From: Pseudomonadota bacterium
GTDB taxonomy: Bacteria; Pseudomonadota; Alphaproteobacteria; SP197
Direction of reading: 5' to 3'
Assembly (NCBI GenBank): GCA_039028155.1
Contig: JBCCIS010000017.1
Span: 25,364-89,363, forward strand
DNA length: 64,000 nt
Shown here: positions 47,592 to 56,891 of the stretch, piece by piece
How the letters are laid out: each line of letters opens with the position of its first letter
How positions within the stretch are numbered: the stretch's first letter is position 1
Translations under genes and position numbers: made by a program
Notes under the pieces: model-generated
Database searches by the model: none
What the model saw: only the letters and a program-made list of their open reading frames with translations
Told to the model about the DNA's origin: nothing

Positions 47592-48665
47592 CTATTCGAT
47601 GTGGGCCGGCAGCTGCTCAGCCAGATAGGTGCCGATCCGTCGCGACCCGCTGGGTGTCGTGTGAATGGCGTCATAGAAGTCCTGGGTATCAAAGACGAGC
47701 TCACCGGCCAGATCGATACAGATGGCACCGACGTCGCGGCAGAAAGCGAGCAAGACGTCGTTGTAGGCCCGCATCTCCTGAAAGATACTGCCTGCCCCGC
47801 TTCCGGCTACCTCTTCCAGTTCGCCGCCCGCCTCGCGGACGAGGCCGACCGGCTGGGTCACGTAGATCGGCGTGGTGCCATAGTTGCGCGCGACCTGATC
47901 GAGCAACCGCAGCCTCTCGCCATAGGCATCCAGCGCCTCTTGATTGGGTGTGACGGGTGCGACCGGCTGATAGGAGATCGTCTCGGGGTTGGTGTCGACA
48001 TCACCATAGACGACATCGATGTCGTGAGCCGCGATCCAGCCCTTCAGGTTCTTGAACGCGCGCGAGAAGACGCTGTGATTGCGGATGTAGGTGCTCAGCC
48101 GCCGGGACCATGATGGCGATGTCAGGCTGTCGGGCTGGGGCACCTGGCCGGGCGCGACGCCACGGTCGTTATGGCCGACATAGATCAGCGCGTACTCGGG
48201 CGCCAGGTCGGGAATGTTGGGAAACCACAACTCAAAGCTCTTGATGTGGCCCATGGACGAGTGACCGTCGACGCCGGCGTTGGCGACAACGTGGTCATAA
48301 CCTCGCGCGCGAAGCTCCTCCTCCAATACATCGGGCCAGGTGTCACCTTCGGTCGCGACACGGTCATTGGTCGTGCTACCGCCGACCGCCAGTATCGTGA
48401 TCGCCGAGGGATCGCCGTGGTCGCCACGCAAGCCATATTCGTCGCGCTGATAAATCAACGCCGTGCCTGCCGGATAGTACGGGCTTTCGGTCTCGACACG
48501 GTTGGCGTTGATGCCGACGTTGAGCGAGCCGAACTCCGGCCCGAAGAGCCAGCTGCCGAGCACGAGTTCGACAACGATCAGCAACACCAGAAACACGATC
48601 AGGTTGATACCGAGTGTCTTGCCCATGCGGCGCCAGCGCGACGGCGTCTCAGTCCGGTGCGAAGG
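47592..48665 (-). CDS. Membrane-anchored SGNH/GDSL hydrolase
   Basis: A 357-residue protein with one N-terminal membrane segment (about 19-43) and a periplasmic SGNH domain. Catalytic candidates are Ser98 (AVGGSTTND), Asn167 (VGHNDRG) and the Asp-x-x-His pair in YDAIHTTPSG near the C-terminus. SGNH enzymes of this layout often add or remove acetyl groups on surface glycans. The start at 48665 lies inside the carbamoyltransferase gene (17-bp overlap); TTG 48680 is an alternative. It is the third gene of the sxtJ-carbamoyltransferase cassette. Confidence 0.82.
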   Translation of the reverse strand, partial: PSHRTETPSRWRRMGKTLGINLIVFLVLLIVVELVLGSWLFGPEFGSLNVGINANRVETESPYYPAGTALIYQRDEYGLRGDHGDPSAITILAVGGSTTNDRVATEGDTWPDVLEEELRARGYDHVVANAGVDGHSSMGHIKSFELWFPNIPDLAPEYALIYVGHNDRGVAPGQVPQPDSLTSPSWSRRLSTYIRNHSVFSRAFKNLKGWIAAHDIDVVYGDVDTNPETISYQPVAPVTPNQEALDAYGERLRLLDQVARNYGTTPIYVTQPVGLVREAGGELEEVAGSGAGSIFQEMRAYNDVLLAFCRDVGAICIDLAGELVFDTQDFYDAIHTTPSGSRRIGTYLAEQLPAHIE

Positions 48666-50484
48666 CATCCTTGTACTCAAGCTTGAGCGCGGGGTCCTGA
48701 TTGTCCTTCATCAGCACGCAGTTGCCGACGACAAGCGCATCCAGTTCCGTGCCCATGAAGCAACGGAACGCGTCTTCCGGTGTGTTGACGATCGGTTCGC
48801 CACGCACGTTGAACGAGGTGTTGACGAGAACCGGACAGCCGGTGATCGCCTTGAACGCGGTCAGCAGCGCGTGATAGCGCGGGTTGGTTTCGGCATGCAC
48901 CGTTTGAACCCGTGCCGAGTAATCGACATGGGTGACGGCGGGAATCTCCGAGCGTTGGACGTTCAACTTGTCGATGCCGAAAAGCGCCTGTTCGTCGGTG
49001 CTCATGGGACGTTGGCGTTCGCTCTTCACGTCGGCGACGAGCAGCATGTAAGGGCTGTCGACATCGATATCGAACCAGTCGGCAACATCCTCGCGCAACA
49101 CCGACGGGGCGAAGGGCCGGAATGACTCCCGATACTTGACCTTAAGGTTCAGCGTCTTCTGCATGGTTGGCGAGCGCGGGTCGCCCAGGATCGAGCGGCC
49201 GCCCAGCGCGCGTGGTCCGAACTCCATGCGCCCCTGCATCCAGCCAACCGCCTTCTGATCGGCGAGCAGACGCGCGGTCGTCTCGATGACGTCGGCATCG
49301 TCGACAACCTGAAACGTGCCACCCGCGTTGCCCAGACGCGCCTCGATGTCCTCCTGCTTGAACACAGGGCCCAGGTACGAGCCCTTCATGGCATCGGACC
49401 CCTGCTGGATCTCGCGCGGTTGTCCCATCGGGCCATAATAGGTCGCCAGCGCCGCGCCCAACGCGCCCCCGGCATCACCGGCGGCGGGCTGGGTCCAAAT
49501 GTTGTCGAACGCGCCGTCCTTCAGCACCTTGCCGTTAGCGACGCAGTTAAGCGCCACGCCGCCGGCCAAGCATAGGTTCTTCGATCCCGTCTCCTTGGCC
49601 AGCGAGCGCGTCATGCGCAACACCACCTCTTCCGTCACCGCCTGGATCGAGGCGGCGAGATCCATGTGGCGCTGGGTCAGCAATTCGTCTGCACCGCGCG
49701 CCGGTCCGCCAAACAGGTCGGCGAACTTCTGGTTCGTCATGGTCAAACCGGTGCAGTAATCGAAATACGACTGGTCCAGCCGGAACGTACCGTCCGGTTT
49801 CACGTCCATCAGGTTATCGAGGATCAGGTCTTTGAACGCGGGCTCGCCATAGGGCGCCAGTCCCATCACCTTGTACTCGCCGGAATTGACCTTGAAGCCG
49901 GTGTAATAGGTGAAGGCTGAATAGAGCAGTCCCAGCGAATGGGGGAAGTGAAGCTCCCGGACGATCTCTAGCTTGTTACCCTCGCCCATCGAGACGGACG
50001 TCGTCGTCCACTCGCCGACACCGTCCATGGTCAGCACGACGGCGTCGTCGAACGGCGACGGAAAAAAGGCGGATGCCGCGTGGCTTTGATGATGTTCGGC
50101 GAACAGGAGCTTCTTCGCCCAATCGAACTCCTCGTTATAGGCCTTGAGCTGCTTGCGCAGCAGATCCTTCAGAAAGAGCTTTTCTTTCAGCCACACTGGG
50201 ATCGCCATACGGAACGACTGGAAGCCGCGCGGCGCGAACGCGACGTAGGTTTCCAAGAGGCGCTCGAACTTCAGAAATGGCTTGTCGTAGAACGTGACGT
50301 GATCGACATCGTCCAGCGTGATGCCGGCTTCTTCCAGACAGTACGCGATCGCGTTGTCGGGGAACGCGGAGTCATGCTTCTTGCGCGTGAAGCGTTCCTC
50401 CTGCGCGGCGGCAACGATGCCGCTCTCGTCGACCAGGGCCGCGGCGCTGTCGTGGTAGAAGGCCGAGATGCCGAGAATGCGCAT
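48649..50484 (-). CDS. NodU/CmcH-family O-carbamoyltransferase
   Basis: A 611-residue two-domain enzyme that transfers a carbamoyl group from carbamoyl phosphate to a hydroxyl, often on a sugar. The N-terminal Kae1-like domain has ISAFYHDSAA (His11), EERFTRKKHDS, and the metal motif EHHQSHAASAF (His131, His135), plus TMDGVGEW. The C-terminal domain has RMEFGPRALGGRSIL and the nucleophile region SFNVRGEPIV. The family modifies Nod factors, antibiotics and toxins such as saxitoxin; here the acceptor is probably a surface glycan, by the SGNH and SxtJ partners. It is complete and codon use looks native. Confidence 0.9.
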   Translation of the reverse strand: MRILGISAFYHDSAAALVDESGIVAAAQEERFTRKKHDSAFPDNAIAYCLEEAGITLDDVDHVTFYDKPFLKFERLLETYVAFAPRGFQSFRMAIPVWLKEKLFLKDLLRKQLKAYNEEFDWAKKLLFAEHHQSHAASAFFPSPFDDAVVLTMDGVGEWTTTSVSMGEGNKLEIVRELHFPHSLGLLYSAFTYYTGFKVNSGEYKVMGLAPYGEPAFKDLILDNLMDVKPDGTFRLDQSYFDYCTGLTMTNQKFADLFGGPARGADELLTQRHMDLAASIQAVTEEVVLRMTRSLAKETGSKNLCLAGGVALNCVANGKVLKDGAFDNIWTQPAAGDAGGALGAALATYYGPMGQPREIQQGSDAMKGSYLGPVFKQEDIEARLGNAGGTFQVVDDADVIETTARLLADQKAVGWMQGRMEFGPRALGGRSILGDPRSPTMQKTLNLKVKYRESFRPFAPSVLREDVADWFDIDVDSPYMLLVADVKSERQRPMSTDEQALFGIDKLNVQRSEIPAVTHVDYSARVQTVHAETNPRYHALLTAFKAITGCPVLVNTSFNVRGEPIVNTPEDAFRCFMGTELDALVVGNCVLMKDNQDPALKLEYKDAFAPD

Positions 50485-50499
50485 GGTTGCGCGGCTGGC

Positions 50500-50916
50500 C
50501 TAAAACTGGTTCCGCATGGTGTCCGGGGCCGGGCCCGGCGGCGTGCGCTCGATCCAGTAGCTTGTGGCGTCCTTATCGAAGCGCAGCCTAAGCAGATCCT
50601 TGCCCAGGGTGCGCATGATGAAGCCGGTCGGCGTCACCGCGACAAAGAACATCAAACCCATGACCACCGGGCTCATGACCCGGTGTAGCAACAGACCGAA
50701 GCGAAACCACAGCTTGTTGAACGGCCTGAGGCAGCGGGGATAGACGAAGGAGACAATCACAAAGGCCGCCGCGATACCAAGCGACCAGATCCGGACGCCG
50801 CCGTCGCCCAGCAGCGGGAAAAGTGCCACGATCACGAAGACGGCGGCGAACACCAAGCCAAACTGCCGTTCCGAGCCCAGCTTCACATCGCCGGATCGGT
50901 TCAGGTCTTCGTGCAT
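50500..50916 (-). CDS. SxtJ-family membrane protein
   Basis: A 138-residue protein with two or three membrane helices (about 19-36, 44-60, 75-98). The phrases RPFNKLWFRFGLLLH and SPVVMGLMFFVAVTP are the SxtJ-family hallmark; in many genomes it lies next to carbamoyltransferases. Function is unknown. The small DUF5989 gene often found between the two is absent (only 15 bp separate them). It is divergent from lptF across 221 bp, which must contain both promoters. Confidence 0.8.
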   Translation of the reverse strand: MHEDLNRSGDVKLGSERQFGLVFAAVFVIVALFPLLGDGGVRIWSLGIAAAFVIVSFVYPRCLRPFNKLWFRFGLLLHRVMSPVVMGLMFFVAVTPTGFIMRTLGKDLLRLRFDKDATSYWIERTPPGPAPDTMRNQF

Positions 50917-51137
50917 GCGCGAGACTCCGCCTAAGCCTTTGAATCACAGATATTTTTTCGTCTCCCTCTGGCCGGGAGCCGGGTTTGCACCGTATAACAC
51001 GCGCCTTGGGGGAGGAAAACCGGCAAGGTGGCTGACTGGGACCGCCATGGGGACAGGTCACGCTATCGCCGTCTTTGCCCGGCACGACAGCCTCGCAACA
51101 CTGGTTCGGACCGAAGAGCTATGCCTATAGTGCGGTA

Positions 51138-52262
51138 ATGAAGGGGTTTGTTAGCTATATCTTGCGTCAGCTGGGGTCGACGGTGGTCTTCGTCACCGTT
51201 GCCTTGACTGGCGTCGTGTGGCTCAGCCAGTCACTTCGTTTCCTCGACTTCATCATCAACAAGGGCCTCTCGTTCTTCAGCTTCGCCAAGCTGACGATGC
51301 TGCTGATGCCGACCGTGCTGGCCATCATTCTGCCGGTCGCCGCTTTCTGTGCGGTCATCTACGTCTACAACCGCCTCAACACCGATCGCGAGCTGGTGGT
51401 GCTGCGCGCCGCGGGCCTGAGCCATTGGGCGCTTGCTGCGCCGGCGCTCTTGATGGCGCTTTGCGTGATGGGCGCGGGTTATGCCATCAACCTCTATCTG
51501 ATGCCCGCGGGCTTCCGGACGTTCAAGGACGAGCAGTATGTCCTGCGCGCTGATTACTCACACATCCTGTTGCAGGAAGGCGTCTTTAACAGCCTGATCG
51601 ATGGTCTGACCGTCTATGTCCGGGCACGCAACCCCAACGGCGAGGTGCTCGGCATCCTGGTGCATGACAGCCGTGAGGAAGGCGCCCCGGTCACCATGAT
51701 GGCCGAGAGGGGCGCGCTGGTCTCGTCGCCGGAAGGACCGCGCTTCCTGATGATCAACGGAAATCGTCAGGAAGTCTCGACCGAGGGTCAGAACATCCGG
51801 ATGCTGTTCTTCGACCGCTACACGCTGGACCTGTCGGATCTGACCGAACCGCCAGGCGACCGCTACCGCGAGCCGAGAGAGCGTTATCTGCATGAACTGA
51901 TCGGACCGGCGATCTCGGTTAGCGATGAGCAAAACCGACCAGAACTGACCGCGGAGTTCCATCGGCGGCTGATCACGCCGATCAATGTCATCGCACTCAC
52001 CATGATCGGCCTGGCGGCCATGATCTCGGGTGAGTTCAACCGCCGCCGGCAATGGCCCCGTTTGATGGCCGGGGTGCTATCGGCGGTGCTCTTCATCTCG
52101 CTGTCGTTCGCGCTTGGCAACGCGTTGGTCAAGACGCCGGAGGTCCTGCCGATCTTCTACGCCTATCCGTTCGCGGCCTCGGCGCTGGCGGCGCTGATCC
52201 TGCAGCGCAACCGCATTCCACGATGGCTATCGCCGCCAACCTTCCGACGATCGGAGGCCTGA
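51138..52262 (+). CDS. lptF: LPS export permease LptF
   Basis: A 374-residue permease of the LptB2FG ABC exporter that extracts lipopolysaccharide from the inner membrane. Start at ATG 51138; the upstream frame is not family-like. It has an N-terminal pair of membrane segments (about 8-35, 52-85 region), a large periplasmic beta-jellyroll (about 125-255), and C-terminal helices (about 285-360). ELVVLRAAGLSHW is the coupling motif for the ATPase LptB. lptG begins six bases after the stop. Confidence 0.94.
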   Translation: MKGFVSYILRQLGSTVVFVTVALTGVVWLSQSLRFLDFIINKGLSFFSFAKLTMLLMPTVLAIILPVAAFCAVIYVYNRLNTDRELVVLRAAGLSHWALAAPALLMALCVMGAGYAINLYLMPAGFRTFKDEQYVLRADYSHILLQEGVFNSLIDGLTVYVRARNPNGEVLGILVHDSREEGAPVTMMAERGALVSSPEGPRFLMINGNRQEVSTEGQNIRMLFFDRYTLDLSDLTEPPGDRYREPRERYLHELIGPAISVSDEQNRPELTAEFHRRLITPINVIALTMIGLAAMISGEFNRRRQWPRLMAGVLSAVLFISLSFALGNALVKTPEVLPIFYAYPFAASALAALILQRNRIPRWLSPPTFRRSEA

Positions 52263-52267
52263 TCGTC

Positions 52268-53362
52268 ATGCGGCTCTCCTATCTGTTGTCGCGCTACATC
52301 GGGCGTCAGTTCCTGATCTCGATCGGGCTTGTTTTCATGCTGATCATGGGCGTCGCGTTTCTGATCGACGCCGTCAACCTGGGTGATCGCGCGGCGTCGC
52401 GCGAGGGCGCCGGCCTGATTGTCGTTATCGAAATGGCGCTGCTGCGCGTGCCGTACATCGCCCAGAAGGTGCTGCCTTTCGCGGTACTGTTCGGCACCAT
52501 GCTGACCTATCTGTGGCTGACACGAACAAATGAGTTGGTCGTGTCGCGCGCTGCCGGCGTGTCGGTCTGGCAGTTTCTGCTGCCCTCGCTCTCAATCGCG
52601 CTTTGTCTCGGCATCTTCGTCGTGACGGTCTTCAATCCCCTGTCGTCCGCCTTCATCTCGCGTTTCGAGCAGATGGAGGCGCAGTATCTGCGCGGACAAT
52701 CCAGTCTGTTGACGGTCTCCGGCAGCGGCCTTTGGCTGCGTGACGGCGACGGTGACGAGCAGATGGTGATCCATGCCGAACGGGTGTCGCAGAGCGGCAC
52801 CGAGTTGGATGACGTGATCATTTTCCTGTATGAGGACGTCGACCGTTTCGCCGAACGCATCGATGCCAAAACTGCAACTTTGCATGACGGCTATTGGGAG
52901 TTGGACGACGCGCTCGTGACAAGCCCTGAGATGACCGCCGCGTTCGCGAAGACCTACCGCATCGATACGGAACTGACAGTCGGGCGTATCCAGGACAGCT
53001 TCGCGCCGCCCGATACCATGTCGTTCTGGGACCTGCCTGAGTTCATCCAGTCGCTGGAGAAGGCCGGCTTTTCGGGCCTGCGGCACCGCATTCACTGGCA
53101 CTCCATTCTGTCGATACCGCTGTTGTTGTCGGCGATGGTACTGGTTGCCGCGAGCTTCTCGCTGCGACTGACCCGGCGCGGCCGCCTGGGCATATTTATC
53201 CTTGCCGGCCTGATGACGGGTTTCCTTCTCTACTTCACCTCTGACGTATCGTTGGCGCTGGGGATGTCGGGCAGCTTGCCAGCCATCTTGTCGGCCTGGG
53301 CGCCGGCGACGATTTTCGCCCTGATAGGCACCGCTCTCTTGTTTCACCTGGAGGATGGATGA
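52268..53362 (+). CDS. lptG: LPS export permease LptG
   Basis: A 364-residue partner of LptF with the same architecture: six membrane helices and a periplasmic jellyroll (about 135-270). ATG 52268 has GGAGG ten bases upstream; the long upstream frame lies in lptF. NELVVSRAAGVSVWQ is the LptB coupling helix. The C-terminal four bases overlap lptD (ATGA), so bridge and translocon parts are made together. Confidence 0.95.
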   Translation: MRLSYLLSRYIGRQFLISIGLVFMLIMGVAFLIDAVNLGDRAASREGAGLIVVIEMALLRVPYIAQKVLPFAVLFGTMLTYLWLTRTNELVVSRAAGVSVWQFLLPSLSIALCLGIFVVTVFNPLSSAFISRFEQMEAQYLRGQSSLLTVSGSGLWLRDGDGDEQMVIHAERVSQSGTELDDVIIFLYEDVDRFAERIDAKTATLHDGYWELDDALVTSPEMTAAFAKTYRIDTELTVGRIQDSFAPPDTMSFWDLPEFIQSLEKAGFSGLRHRIHWHSILSIPLLLSAMVLVAASFSLRLTRRGRLGIFILAGLMTGFLLYFTSDVSLALGMSGSLPAILSAWAPATIFALIGTALLFHLEDG

Positions 53363-55539
53363 CACAGCGCAGGCATGGGCGCTGCCTGCTGGGTCTCGTT
53401 GCCGCACTGTTGCTGTGGCTGCCGCAAGGCGGCCTCGCTCAAGACGATGGCGGCACTCTTCTGGATGCCGGCAATCTGAGCGACAATGTCGTTCTGCAGG
53501 CTGACGAGATCCGCTATGACCAGGCACTGCAGATCGTCACGGCGAGCGGCAATGTGGAGATTGCCAGTGCCGGGCGCATCCTTCAGGCCGACACCATTTC
53601 CTATAACCAGAACTCCGATATCGTCACCGCGACCGGCAATATCGTTTTGCTGGAGCCGACCGGCGAGGTTTTCTTCTCCGACTATGTGGAACTGACGGGT
53701 GACCTGAAGAACGGCGTCATCAGCGGTATCCGCATCCTGCTTGATGAGAACACCCGCGTTGCCGCAAATGGCGCGCGGCGCACCGGCGGTGTCGTGACCG
53801 AGATGCGCAAAGGTGTCTACAGCCCGTGCGACCTATGCGAGGACGATCCCAATGCGGCGCCGCTGTGGCAGGTCAAGGCGGTCAAGATCGTCCACAACCA
53901 GGAGACCAGAGACGTCGAGTACTACGATTCTTTCTTCGAGGTGTTCGGTGTGCCCATCGGCTATTCGCCCTACTTCCGTCACCCCGACCCGACGGTTAAG
54001 CGGCGAAGTGGTTTTCTGGCGCCAAGTTACGGCTCGAACAGCAACCTCGGCCTGATCTTGAACGTCCCCTATTACTTCAACCTGGCGCCAAACCAGGACG
54101 CGACCTTCACCACCATGTTTTTGACCAAGGAAGCGCCGGTGTTTCTGGGCGAGTACCGGGCCCTAACCGGCGCCGGCGGATTGGAACTTGACGGTGCACT
54201 GACCTACACGAAAGCGCGCGACAACACCGGCCAGGAGTTGGACGGCAACGAGTTCCGCTACTTCATCAAGGGCGACGGTCAGTGGAACTACGACAGCACC
54301 TGGCGCTACGGCTTCGACCTATACCGCAGTTCTGACGACACATTCCTGGACCGCTACAACTTCGACAACGTCGACACGCTGACATCCGATGTCTATGTCG
54401 AGGGCTTCCGCAACCGCTCCTACGCGTCCGCGTCGTCCTATGTGTTTCAGGGGTTGCGCGCGAGCGACGATCAAGACCAGATACCCGTTGTCCTGCCCTG
54501 GCTCGAACATCAGATTGTGACCAATCCGGCGGAAGACGGCAGCTTCTTCACACTCGATTCCAGCGCACTCGCCTTGACACGCCAGGACGGCACGGACACG
54601 CAGCGCGTGTCTGTCGGCGCCGGATACGAGTTGCCATATCTTTCCGATGACGGCCAGCTCTTCACGTTGAGGGCATCGCTTCGCGGTGATGCCTACCACG
54701 TCGACGATCTTGTGATCGGCAACGGTCAACCAAACTTTTCGGGTTTCGAAGGACGTATCTGGCCGGTTGCGTCGGTTGAGTGGCGCTATCCCTTCGTTCG
54801 CCAGTCAGGCAGCGTCCAACAGGTGATCGAGCCGATCGTCATGGGCGTGATCAGTCCCAACGGCGGCAATCCGGCGGAGATCCCCAACGAGGACAGCCAG
54901 GATTTCGAGTTCGACGATATCAACCTGTTCTCGGAAAACCGCTTCCCCGGCATCGACCGGGTCGAGGGCGGACCCAGGATCAACTACGGCATTCGCCTCG
55001 GCGCATTCGGCGCCAACGGCGGGCGGACCGAGGTTCTGGTCGGCCAGGTTTATCGTGCGCGAGTAGACGACACCTTCTCGCCCGGCACTGGTCTGGACGC
55101 CCACTTCTCGCACTTTGTCGGCCGTGTCCTGGTCAGCCCCAACGAATACCTGGACCTTTTGTACCGGTTCCGGATCGATAACGAGAGCTTCGCGGTGCGG
55201 CGCAGCGAACTGGGCTTTACGACGGGCCCGGAATGGCTTCGCGTCAGCGCCACTTACGTCCGCCTCAAAGACGACCCCAACCTGGTCGTCGACACTACCG
55301 AAGAGCGCGAGCAACTCTTCACCAGCGCGATCGTTGACTTTGGCGACGGATGGGGCGCGACAGGCAACTGGCGAGAGGACCTGACCGGCGCCGGCACCAT
55401 TTCCTATGGCGCGGGTTTACTCTACGAGAACGAGTGCATCGTGATCGAGGCCGGCGTCGATCGCAGTTTCACCGAAAACCGTGATGTTCAGCCGGATACG
55501 ACCTTCCTGGTGACGATCCGCCTGAAGCAGCTGGGCTAA
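53359..55539 (+). CDS. lptD: LPS-assembly outer-membrane protein LptD
   Basis: A 726-residue outer-membrane barrel that inserts LPS into the outer leaflet. A signal peptide ends about residue 28 (GGLA-QDD). The OstA/LptA-like periplasmic domain covers about 40-155; Cys157 and Cys160 (CDLC) follow and Cys693 is near the C-terminus, compatible with one or two disulfides. GYSPYFRHPDPTVKRRSGF begins the barrel. The C-terminal residue pattern (VTIRLKQLG) lacks the usual terminal Phe. surA follows 71 bp later, in keeping with its role in LptD folding. Confidence 0.95.
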   Translation: MTQRRHGRCLLGLVAALLLWLPQGGLAQDDGGTLLDAGNLSDNVVLQADEIRYDQALQIVTASGNVEIASAGRILQADTISYNQNSDIVTATGNIVLLEPTGEVFFSDYVELTGDLKNGVISGIRILLDENTRVAANGARRTGGVVTEMRKGVYSPCDLCEDDPNAAPLWQVKAVKIVHNQETRDVEYYDSFFEVFGVPIGYSPYFRHPDPTVKRRSGFLAPSYGSNSNLGLILNVPYYFNLAPNQDATFTTMFLTKEAPVFLGEYRALTGAGGLELDGALTYTKARDNTGQELDGNEFRYFIKGDGQWNYDSTWRYGFDLYRSSDDTFLDRYNFDNVDTLTSDVYVEGFRNRSYASASSYVFQGLRASDDQDQIPVVLPWLEHQIVTNPAEDGSFFTLDSSALALTRQDGTDTQRVSVGAGYELPYLSDDGQLFTLRASLRGDAYHVDDLVIGNGQPNFSGFEGRIWPVASVEWRYPFVRQSGSVQQVIEPIVMGVISPNGGNPAEIPNEDSQDFEFDDINLFSENRFPGIDRVEGGPRINYGIRLGAFGANGGRTEVLVGQVYRARVDDTFSPGTGLDAHFSHFVGRVLVSPNEYLDLLYRFRIDNESFAVRRSELGFTTGPEWLRVSATYVRLKDDPNLVVDTTEEREQLFTSAIVDFGDGWGATGNWREDLTGAGTISYGAGLLYENECIVIEAGVDRSFTENRDVQPDTTFLVTIRLKQLG

Positions 55540-55610
55540 CACTGAATGTCTGCCTTGATTTCACCCAACTTCTCGTCACAAGGTCTGGGACCGGGAAACG
55601 ACCTAATCCG

Positions 55611-56879
55611 ATGTTCGTGAGCAAGATTATTATCCGCAGCGTCGCCTCGATCGCGTTGATTGTCGGTCTGGCACTGGTATCGCAGCCGCTTCGCGCGCAA
55701 GACTCCATCCGCATTGCCGCGGTTGTGAACGACCACGCGATTTCGGTTTTGGACGTGTTCGAACGCATGGCGATTGTGTTCGTGACCGCCAATCTGGAGG
55801 ACACCCAGGAGGCGCGTCAGCGTTTGTTTCCACAGGTCCTGAGAACCCTGATCGACGAGCGCCTGCAGCTTCAGGAAGGCGCGCGGATCGGTTATGAGGT
55901 CAGCCAGGGGCAGCTGGATGCAGCGGCACAGCTCGTCGAGCAGTCGCTTGGGCTGCAGCCGGGTCAACTGGACTCCTATCTGTCGTTCAACCGCCTGAGC
56001 CGCGACGCGCTGATGAGCGAGCTTGAGGCGGAAATCGTGTGGACACGCCTGGTTCAAGACCGCATGCGCGACGACAACATCACGGAAGAGGAAATCACCG
56101 AAATTCTGGAGCGCATCGAGGCAAGCGCCGACGAGCATTCGTATCTGCTGGCCGAGATCTTCCTGGGCGTCGATGAACCGTCGCGCGAAGGCGAGATTCT
56201 CGCCAACTTGCAGCGCCTGGCCGACGCGATCCGCACCGGCGCCAGCTTCCCCGCGATCGCGCGCCAGTTCTCGCAAAGCGCCAGCAGCGCGAACGGCGGC
56301 GACCTCGGCTGGATTTTCGAGACCCAGTTGACGGATGAGCTCCGTGCCGTCATTTCAGAGATGTCACCGGGGTCGATGTCCCAGCCGATTCGCGTGATCG
56401 GCGGTTACACCCTGATCCTGCTGCGCGACGAGCGCGTCGGCTTCGGCGGCGATGACCCCGATCCGCCGTTCGTTCTCCGCCAGGCCCTGCTGCCCGTGCA
56501 GGCCGCGGCAAACGAGGAAGAACTTCAGCAGCAAGCCGGGGAGGTCCAGGCCGCCATCGCCGCTTGCGGTGACTTGGATACGCTTGGCGGGACATTTCCG
56601 TCTGCCCAGATCAGCCCACCGATCACGTTGCGCATGAGCGAACTGCAGCCGGTGTTTACAGAGACGGTCCAGACGCTTCCGACGGGGCAAGCCTCCGAAC
56701 CCCTGCGCACCGAACTTGGCTACCATGTGCTGATTGTTTGTGAGCGCAGCGAGGCCGATGGCGGTCTGCCGACTCGTGAGGAGATCCTGGCGACCCTGGA
56801 AGACGAGCAGTTCGATCTCGTCTCGCGTGGTTACCTGCGTGACCTCAGGCGCCAGGCATTTGTGGATATCCGCATCTAA
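55611..56879 (+). CDS. surA: Periplasmic chaperone / peptidyl-prolyl isomerase SurA
   Basis: A 422-residue chaperone for outer-membrane proteins. A signal peptide ends about residue 29 (QPLRA-QDS). The SurA N-terminal domain has VVNDHAISVLDV and ALMSELEAEIVW; a parvulin rotamase domain (about 150-260) contains FSQSASSANGGDLGWI and VISEMSPGSMSQPI. A second, weak PPIase region lies at about 280-385 with Cys323 and Cys382 (positions approximate), unlike the two clear domains of E. coli SurA. It is in the lptFGD-surA-rsmA chain; pdxA is missing from its usual place. Confidence 0.92.
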   Translation: MFVSKIIIRSVASIALIVGLALVSQPLRAQDSIRIAAVVNDHAISVLDVFERMAIVFVTANLEDTQEARQRLFPQVLRTLIDERLQLQEGARIGYEVSQGQLDAAAQLVEQSLGLQPGQLDSYLSFNRLSRDALMSELEAEIVWTRLVQDRMRDDNITEEEITEILERIEASADEHSYLLAEIFLGVDEPSREGEILANLQRLADAIRTGASFPAIARQFSQSASSANGGDLGWIFETQLTDELRAVISEMSPGSMSQPIRVIGGYTLILLRDERVGFGGDDPDPPFVLRQALLPVQAAANEEELQQQAGEVQAAIAACGDLDTLGGTFPSAQISPPITLRMSELQPVFTETVQTLPTGQASEPLRTELGYHVLIVCERSEADGGLPTREEILATLEDEQFDLVSRGYLRDLRRQAFVDIRI

Positions 56880-56891
56880 AGCGTCGAAGCG

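Noticed and set aside
51126..51131. TATAGT as the lptF -10 box
   Set aside because: It is only six bases before the start codon and leaves no room for a ribosome site.
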